Shown here: one piece after another, positions 58,501 through 64,000 of the stretch
Layout: every line of letters begins with the position of its first letter
Position numbering within the stretch: position 1 is the first letter of the stretch
Assembly: GCA_019096195.1 (NCBI GenBank)
Contig: JAGTXK010000219.1
Span: forward strand, 868,001 to 932,000
DNA: 64,000 nt
Reading direction: 5' to 3'
Origin: Boletus sp. NGJ
Lineage: Eukaryota; Basidiomycota; Agaricomycetes; Boletales; Boletaceae
Notes under the pieces: model-generated
What the model saw: the letters and a program-made list of their open reading frames with translations, nothing else
Told to the model about the DNA's origin: nothing
The model's database searches: none
Translations under genes and position numbers: made by a program

Positions 58501-59999
58501 TGGAAAAAAATGTCGGGGTATCTTGTATGGATATCTCCTCTGAGCATTCCTCGCACGCGTTGTATGCCTTTTTCTCGTGCAGCCCAGTTATGCTCAGTCT
58601 CCTTTCCCTGGTCAACGATGCACGCTCAGAGTGGCAGTTCAATATCCATCAGTGGACATACCTCGAATGCTTTCATCATGGCTGCAAACTCATTCTCTAG
58701 GTCTCGAGCTGATGCAATCTACGATCAAGGTCAATAGGAAATGATAAGATATGGCCTATGCGGCTTACGAAGGCGGTTTCAACTGTGCTAGCAGATTCGC
58801 TTGAAGGCTGTGACAAAGGAGGCGTGACTACCATTGCTGCCCTGCTCGCTGGTCTCGACGGTTCTTTGACCTGCCCGTGACTTGCTGTACGGACTATCGG
58901 CGTAGCGGCCGGTGGTCCAGATGCAGGGGCCCCAACAGTGGGGCGTCGACTTTGCAACATCAAACTAGGGGGAATGTAATCCTTTTTTGTGCCAGTGTCT
59001 CCGTTTTCTGACCCTTCACTCAATGGGGTCCTCGCTCCTGTGCTCCGACTGCTGCTCATGAGCTTGCTTAGTACATTGTCAACAATCGCCTTCCTGACAC
59101 CCTTCTTTGTCATCTCCTTCTTTAGATCCGCACGCGCGGCATCAGTGACGCCGGGACCTGTGAAAAGTTCGATGATCGAAGGAGTCGCACATGCGCGAAC
59201 GTTGCCGTCGGTGTCTTCCAATGCATCCACCAAAAGCGAGAGGTATGGTCTGATGGGAAATGTATGGTGAGCGCGACGGATGTTTACCAGCACCAAAATT
59301 GACTAGCAGAAAGACACTAGTGAGCTCTTGTAGTCGCATGAACTGGATCCTTACCTGTTCTCGAACTCTCCATACTTTACTGGAGAGCCCGCTGTCTCTC
59401 AAAAAGCGTTCAAAAATTACAATTGGTGCCTCGGGGCCTTTGCCATTGCCGAGTTTGGATGTCGACGAGGACGAGCGGAACGCGAATCCACCAATGATAA
59501 CGAGGGTTTCACGCGCTTTCTCACGAGCTTTCTCGCGCGCATCTCCAAGTCTTTCAAAGACACCAGGGGAAGGTAGGAAGGAGCTTATGGCATGTCGGAG
59601 GACAGAGATATCATAACTAGACCCGCTCGATGAAGAGGTGGAGGAGGAAGTGGAAAACGGACGCGCGCTGGCGTTGGGTGTGCCATTAGGGCGAAGAATT
59701 ATAAGAGGGAGAAGCGGAGGGATGGTGGAAAGAGTTGCGGTTGTAAGGTGTTGGTTTGCAATACGAAGGCAGGCTTTGAGAACGGCGATGAGGGATTCTG
59801 GGTCCGCGATCTGCAGCAGCGAGTCATGCTCCAACTCAGCAAAGGAACGTTAGGTACATTCAGAGTGTCATGCACCTCTACGCCAGTTTCGAATTCAGCT
59901 TGGAGTTTTGTGACAGCGTCAAGTTTGAGTTCGACATCTAGAGCAGGCGTGAAGAGGATTCGGAACCAACGAATGAGAGCGAACCATTGCTTTTGCATT
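55515..59999 (-). CDS. CLASP/Stu1-family microtubule-associated protein
   Basis: CLASP proteins stabilise microtubule plus ends and spindles through TOG domains. The gene codes for roughly 1250-1300 aa with many short introns. The first TOG-like array includes DSLLQIADPESLIAVLKACL, FERFLRDSGLSSKVWRVREQ and YLSLLVDALEDTDGNVRACA. The second, the CLASP_N domain, includes MRGMLRGDIHTRYPDIFFQC, GMDPFCEPIFTNLLRMAGFT and ALGDPNPAVRESARGTFWVF. A long Ser/Pro/Arg-rich linker follows (SLSPRSSLSPSVPPRSR), then a C-terminal helical domain (TLVIREAAYAAIIASQLVLH; LLDGLDDNKKNLLTYYFEKH). The start is provisional: the ATG at 59999 (MQKQWFALIRWF) opens the conserved frame, and an upstream exon is possible. Confidence 0.9.
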
Positions 60000-60249
60000 G
60001 GTTTACGAGTTTGTCGAGACGGTCGCTGTTCATGATAGTCTAGAGAAAAAAGAATGAATAGGGTTTTGGGCCGAAGAAGTGACCTGAACGAGCCTGAGCT
60101 CAAGAAAAGACTCGATGCTGAACTTCGAACGAGGCTGGGTTATCTATCATGTGGCGGAGAACAAGGAGCTTCTCGGCAACTCAGTCTGGGCAAACACACT
60201 ACAAGTTCGAAACTATCTCTACTCCGAGTAATGAAAAATCACTCCTCAT

Positions 60250-60816
60250 TCACGACCTTTTGTCAGAGTGTCCTAGCGACTTGCCAGGTTGGATGTGATC
60301 CCGGATGCGCTGCTTCTGTGCAAGCGTGAACACGACATCATGGCCGTCATCACCCAAGCTGCTCACCAGGACTTTGAGCTCTGGGAAGCCGCCATTGGCC
60401 TTGCGGTCCCACAGCAAGATGGGAGGGTCATCTCTACCCTCCAACCAGACACGGAATCGACCAGCAGTATCATCAGAATTCAAAGGCATGACCGAGACCG
60501 CCTTGAGGGCCGGAGGTGGAAAAGTCAGAAGTAATTCAGTCGATACCCACGTCGCTCGATGCAGCCTGTCGAACTTTCAAATCGCAGTCTTATCAAGCCA
60601 TCATGTAGTCATACCAGCGACACTGAGGGGGCACTTGGCCTTATTAAAGATGCGAGCTTTCAAGCAAACAACGCATACCCTATCACAGAACTCGACGACG
60701 ATGCTAGGGTGTGGAAGAGGGCTCGGTGGCACAAATGTGGATGGATCGAGCACCTCCTGACTGGGCTCTTGCGTGATTGATGTGGGGCAGGACGCTACAG
60801 GGGAGGTATCCGCCAT
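60250..60816 (-). CDS. SelW/SelT-like Rdx family protein (CxxC form)
   Basis: Rdx proteins are small thioredoxin-fold redox proteins; in animals some carry selenocysteine. Exons 60816-60679, 60622-60615 (8 nt), 60565-60367 and 60315-60250 give 136 aa. The joined redox motif is EFCDRCRWLHRATWVSTELL, with C-x2-C. TAGRFRVWLEG, LLWDRKANGGFPELK and KQRIRDHIQPGKSLGHSDK complete the family pattern. Skipping the 8-nt exon would remove the second cysteine and shift the frame unless another acceptor (60579) were used. No UGA lies at the active site, so this is a cysteine homologue. The start is 11 bp from the PCH2 start. Confidence 0.9.
60615..60622 (-). other. 8-nt microexon of the Rdx gene
   Basis: The exon reads TGTCGCTG on the sense strand. 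It is bounded by a 56-nt intron (acceptor ccccctcag) and a 49-nt intron (donor gtatga). It supplies Cys, Arg and two bases of Trp, turning CDR-LHRATW into CDRCRWLHRATW, the family consensus. Confidence 0.8.
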
Positions 60817-60827
60817 CGTGCAGTTCG
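60817..60827. promoter_or_regulatory. 11-bp spacer between divergent start codons
   Basis: Only 11 bases separate the first annotated ATG of the Rdx gene (minus) from the first in-frame ATG of PCH2 (plus). The two 5' leaders must overlap each other or the opposite coding region. The Rdx start is well placed before EFCDR; the PCH2 start is less certain. Confidence 0.45.
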
Positions 60828-62789
60828 ATGCTCAAGCGCTCAAGCTCAAGCGCAGACGGTTGCAAAGGGCCATCTCCGACACGTGATGTTATCTCGTGTG
60901 TGGACGCGTTGTTTGGACAACTACTAACGCGTCCTGACGGTCACCACATGGACGTACCTATCTCTGCATTTAATCAATATCCGGCCAGCGAACCAGTGAT
61001 ATGGACTGTCCATGGTAAGCGCCATCTTTCCAGTCTGTGGAATATCTAATATATTCATCCGTGGGCTTTGTCTGCAGTCGAGGTTCGCCTTGCCTCAAAG
61101 GCACGGAGAAGGATGGATATCATACAAGACCTTGTGCGAGACTATATCACAACCTCTTTTGAGCGTCTTTCCCTCCCGTCAGTCCTGAGTGGCTGGGGCG
61201 TTGATCCAACCCTAGCATCCTCCGTCGAGCGCATTGCAGTCTCGGAATCCTCGTGTCCGTCAAGTTCCCTCTCCTTGAACGAAATTTCTCTTCAGATACA
61301 CACCTACCAGCCATCCGAGAATGATTCCGTAGAAGAGTACGCTAACGGCTCTGGAGACGGCAGTGAGGGCGTACTCGCAGCGAGTGTCTGCGAATTACCT
61401 TGCAGATCCTGGGAAGGGCTATGGGAGGGCCTGATATACGCGGACAGCATAAAACTGAGGCTTCTCGACTACATTTATGCTACCCTCCTCCTCAGCGATG
61501 CTAACGTTGACTGTACGTACGTGATTTTGGCCGGAGACGCGTCACTGACTGCTACCCAGTCAACCTCGTTTCGTGGAATAGAGTCATACTTCTTCATGGA
61601 CCGCCTGGCACGGGGAAAACCTCTCTTTGTCGAGCACTAGCTCAGAAGCTTTCAATACGACTGTCCCATCGGTGTGTCTTTGTTGAAATCTCGTTGTACG
61701 CTTGTTAAGCTCTGACGTGATAGCTATACGCAAGCACGTCTCTTAGAGATCAACTCTCACTCACTATTCTCTCGATGGTTCTCGGAGTCAGGAAAGCTCG
61801 TCCAACGACTATTCAATAGCATCATGGAAATGGTCGAAGACGAGGATTGTTTTGTCGTTGTCCTCATCGGTCCGTTGCTTTAATGGTGCATTCACAGCAT
61901 GTATGCGGAGATTAACAACGTTCACTAGATGAAGTCGAGTCCCTGACAGCTGCCAGAGCGGGAGCTATGGCAGGTATTGAACCATCTGATGGTCTACGAG
62001 TTGGTGGATCACCAGGTCCGAGATTTCGCGTCCTGACTAGAATTTAATCCAGGTAGTCAATGCGCTCCTCACTCAACTCGACAAACTAAAACATAGAAAA
62101 AATGTGTTGGTGATGTCAACCAGTAATCTTGCTAAAGCTATAGGTTTGCACATCCCTTCTCATTGCAGTGCAGAACTGCCTCTTACAAGTCGATAGACTC
62201 TGCCTTCGTTGACAGGGCAGATATTATCCAATACGTCGATAACCCGCCTCGCGAGGCTATTTACGAGATTTTGCGTAGTTCACTCTGCGAATTCGTTCTC
62301 AAGGGGATCGTACAGGAAGTGGTCAGTCAAGACCGTGCATCCAGCCGCTAAGAGAATCGCTGATTGGTTCGTAGTCTGTCCCTCCGTTAGAGGATGTGCT
62401 GTACATGGAAAAACATGGGTGGTACTTGGAGACCCGTTCATCTGGAGAGATCATCGACCAATCTCATGCTCAAAAGGATAAGATTGGGCAGGCGCTCCTC
62501 GGGCTCGCCGCTCAGTGTAGGGTATGGTACTCTTTTTTTCGCCACGCTGATAACCAACGCTGCACGACCATAGGACCACGGCCTCTCAGGTCGTGCTTTG
62601 CGGCGCCTTCCCGTCCTCGCTTTAGCGCGCTACATCGGTGCTAGTGTCAATTCCTCATACACACCCGCGCCTCCTGCTCCAAACAGACTTTCATCCAAGG
62701 GAGCTCTTCAGTCAGACATCAACCTGTGGCTGAATGCTATGGAGAAAGTTGTCAACGATCGGGTTACTGAACACGAGAAGTTGGCGTAG
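60828..62789 (+). CDS. PCH2: AAA+ ATPase PCH2/TRIP13
   Basis: PCH2/TRIP13 remodels HORMA-domain proteins in meiotic and spindle checkpoints. Nine exons are inferred, first 60828-61014 and second from 61078. The N-terminal domain carries [20 protein letters not shown], then [13 protein letters not shown]. The ATPase shows [20 protein letters not shown] (Walker A), [20 protein letters not shown] (Walker B), [20 protein letters not shown] (sensor 1 and arginine finger) and [20 protein letters not shown] (sensor 2). It ends [19 protein letters not shown]. The ATG at 60828 opens a poorly conserved leader rich in Ser. An ATG further inside ([11 protein letters not shown]) could be the real start and would lengthen the spacer to the Rdx gene. 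Confidence 0.93.
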
Positions 62790-62982
62790 TTCGTTGATGT
62801 ACCCCCCACGAGATAGTTGTCGGACATGTGTGTCGTAGAGAATACCGAGTTGACCAACCAACGCAACTGAAAGCTTCTGCAGCTGCTTTGTCGTGGTATT
62901 TGATATGCGCATAAAACAGTGTATATCCAATTCCCTGACTACCCCGTGGAGGACCACAAATTAATTTCCATGAAATGACGGA

Positions 62983-64000
62983 TCAACTGCTGAGTGCTTG
63001 AGATAGGGCCATCGTATACAAGAAAGAAGTTAACCCACAAAAATTTATTGGCGGAACCAATGGCCGTGCCAACACACAACTCCCGATCGCTGAGGTGGCT
63101 AGTCCTCTCGCAGCTGCCAATTGTCCTGACTGCACTTTCCCCGAGTCTTTCTTCCCAGAGAGACTCTCACCATCGGCTGTCCTGCCAGCCTGGAAGTTCA
63201 CCATTTCTGTCCAATCTTCACGTGAAACGTTGGATCGACCACTTTCTGTGCGCAGATACAGGTTTTTCTGATTCCATACTCGGCGTCCGAGTCGTTCCTT
63301 GACGCGCTGGGTCTTCCGAGCGAGAGCTGGGAGAAACTCCTGAGTGTAGAAATTGGCAATGTCTTCAAAATCTTTTTGAAGGATATTCAGATGGACAGAT
63401 ACATCAAAATATTTGACGGGAGGTGACGGCCCCGAGGGTGTCAGGGAAGCGGAATCAGCAGCATCAACGAGATGGGAGGAGGATGAAGGTAGCATCTCCT
63501 TGGGTAGTACTGACGAGTTTGGATGAGATGGATCATGGTCTGGTGCTAGAGGTTGTCGTCCCTGCCGCTGCAACTCTCGCAGCTCACTGTAGTACGCTAT
63601 GTCGTTCTTCTTCCTCCGGTATGTTTGGCGCGCGATGTACCCCACAAATCGCATCAACTGCATATCTTTGTTTCTCTTTGCCGTTCCGAAGACAGACAAG
63701 AGCATGTGCCTGTTGAGAGCGAACTGAGGGGCTGGCGTTTTGTAAGGAGTGTGATAAATTTGCGTCCGCACAGCTCTGTCCACAACCCGGTCAAGTTGAA
63801 ATGCTTGGAAGAGATAGTGTCGTGCGAAAGTTGAGTGATCGACACGCGACAAGTGTTTGAGCAAGAGATGGTAAGTGGTCGAATTTGGCTTTGCATGTGG
63901 AGTCTGGTGAGGCTGAGTGGAGGCGGGGTTAAGGACGCCGAAATCGTCTTCATCGTCAAACTCAAGAGAATAATGTTGACTGGCTTGTGGAGGCAGGGGC
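62983..64000 (-). CDS. Unidentified conserved-looking protein (5' end beyond window)
   Basis: I do not recognise this protein. The frame is open from the right edge (LPPQASQHYSLEFDDEDDFG) to a stop at 62983. A dense basic-aromatic block (HLSRVDHSTFARHYLFQAFQ, VVDRAVRTQIYHTPYKTPAP, MLLSVFGTAKRNKDMQLMRF, VGYIARQTYRRKKNDIAYYS) looks conserved and helical. A Ser/Pro linker and a second charged block (FEDIANFYTQEFLPALARKT, QRVKERLGRRVW) follow. The last 30 residues may be replaced if an intron begins near 63080. No signal peptide or membrane span is seen in the visible part. It converges on PCH2 with 193 bp between stop codons. Confidence 0.6.
   Translation of the reverse strand, partial: PLPPQASQHYSLEFDDEDDFGVLNPASTQPHQTPHAKPNSTTYHLLLKHLSRVDHSTFARHYLFQAFQLDRVVDRAVRTQIYHTPYKTPAPQFALNRHMLLSVFGTAKRNKDMQLMRFVGYIARQTYRRKKNDIAYYSELRELQRQGRQPLAPDHDPSHPNSSVLPKEMLPSSSSHLVDAADSASLTPSGPSPPVKYFDVSVHLNILQKDFEDIANFYTQEFLPALARKTQRVKERLGRRVWNQKNLYLRTESGRSNVSREDWTEMVNFQAGRTADGESLSGKKDSGKVQSGQLAAARGLATSAIGSCVLARPLVPPINFCGLTSFLYTMALSQALSS

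Noticed and set aside
60250-60816. Selenoprotein gene
   Set aside because: The position that holds selenocysteine in some animal relatives is a cysteine here. No in-frame UGA is needed, and fungi of this group lack the selenocysteine machinery as far as known.

Overview
The window is nuclear DNA from a filamentous basidiomycete, most likely of the Agaricomycetes. Almost every gene is cut by introns of about 45-60 nt with GT-AG (occasionally GC-AG) borders. Gene density is about one gene per 1.6 kb on both strands. The families fit this group: a Sch9 kinase with C2 domain, a Zn2Cys6 regulator, Dre2, an Ivy1-like BAR protein, and a multi-pass membrane protein of a type I associate with mushroom-forming fungi. 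I saw no tRNA or rRNA gene, CRISPR array, insertion sequence or recognisable transposon. The species cannot be named from this evidence.

Layout. 1-16 kb: DPH1 (3' end outside the window), NPC1 sterol transporter, RNPS1-like SR protein, a three-finger C2H2 protein, a cytochrome b5 reductase-like flavoprotein, Mediator subunit MED18, the snoR​NP factor BCD1, the Fe-S assembly protein DRE2 and a forkhead factor. 16-28.5 kb: an orphan mitochondrial-type protein, an Apd1/Aim32-type Fe-S protein, SCH9, a Tim17-family membrane protein, an acyl-CoA dehydrogenase and a 1034-residue Zn2Cys6 factor. 28.5-31.1 kb is a gene-poor island. 31-46 kb: nuclear poly(A)-binding protein PAB2, mitochondrial ribosomal protein bL19m, a BAR protein, mitochondrial AspRS, an F-box protein, a phosphopantetheinyl transferase, a Mak32-like PfkB protein, NC2-beta, SmF, an LLPH-like nucleolar protein and the orphan membrane protein. 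46-64 kb: ERB1, ARP4, a low-complexity protein, the TRAPP subunit sedlin, a rhomboid protease, CLASP, a SelW-like Rdx protein, the AAA+ ATPase PCH2/TRIP13 and an unidentified partial gene.

These are mainly housekeeping genes (RNA processing, ribosome assembly, transcription, translation, membrane traffic, microtubules). They do not form a pathway cluster. The clearest organisational feature is a large number of divergent gene pairs with very short spacers: 11 bp between the start codons of the Rdx and PCH2 genes, 32 bp for PPTase/Mak32-like, 64 bp or less for sedlin/rhomboid, 78 bp for NC2-beta/SmF and 89 bp for AspRS/F-box. The most striking single-gene observation is an 8-nt exon in the Rdx gene that supplies the second cysteine of its CxxC motif. 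I found no convincing evidence of a new multi-gene system.

Exon borders were worked out by hand from splice signals, reading frame and family conservation. Where all exons were placed, their summed length is a whole number of codons.
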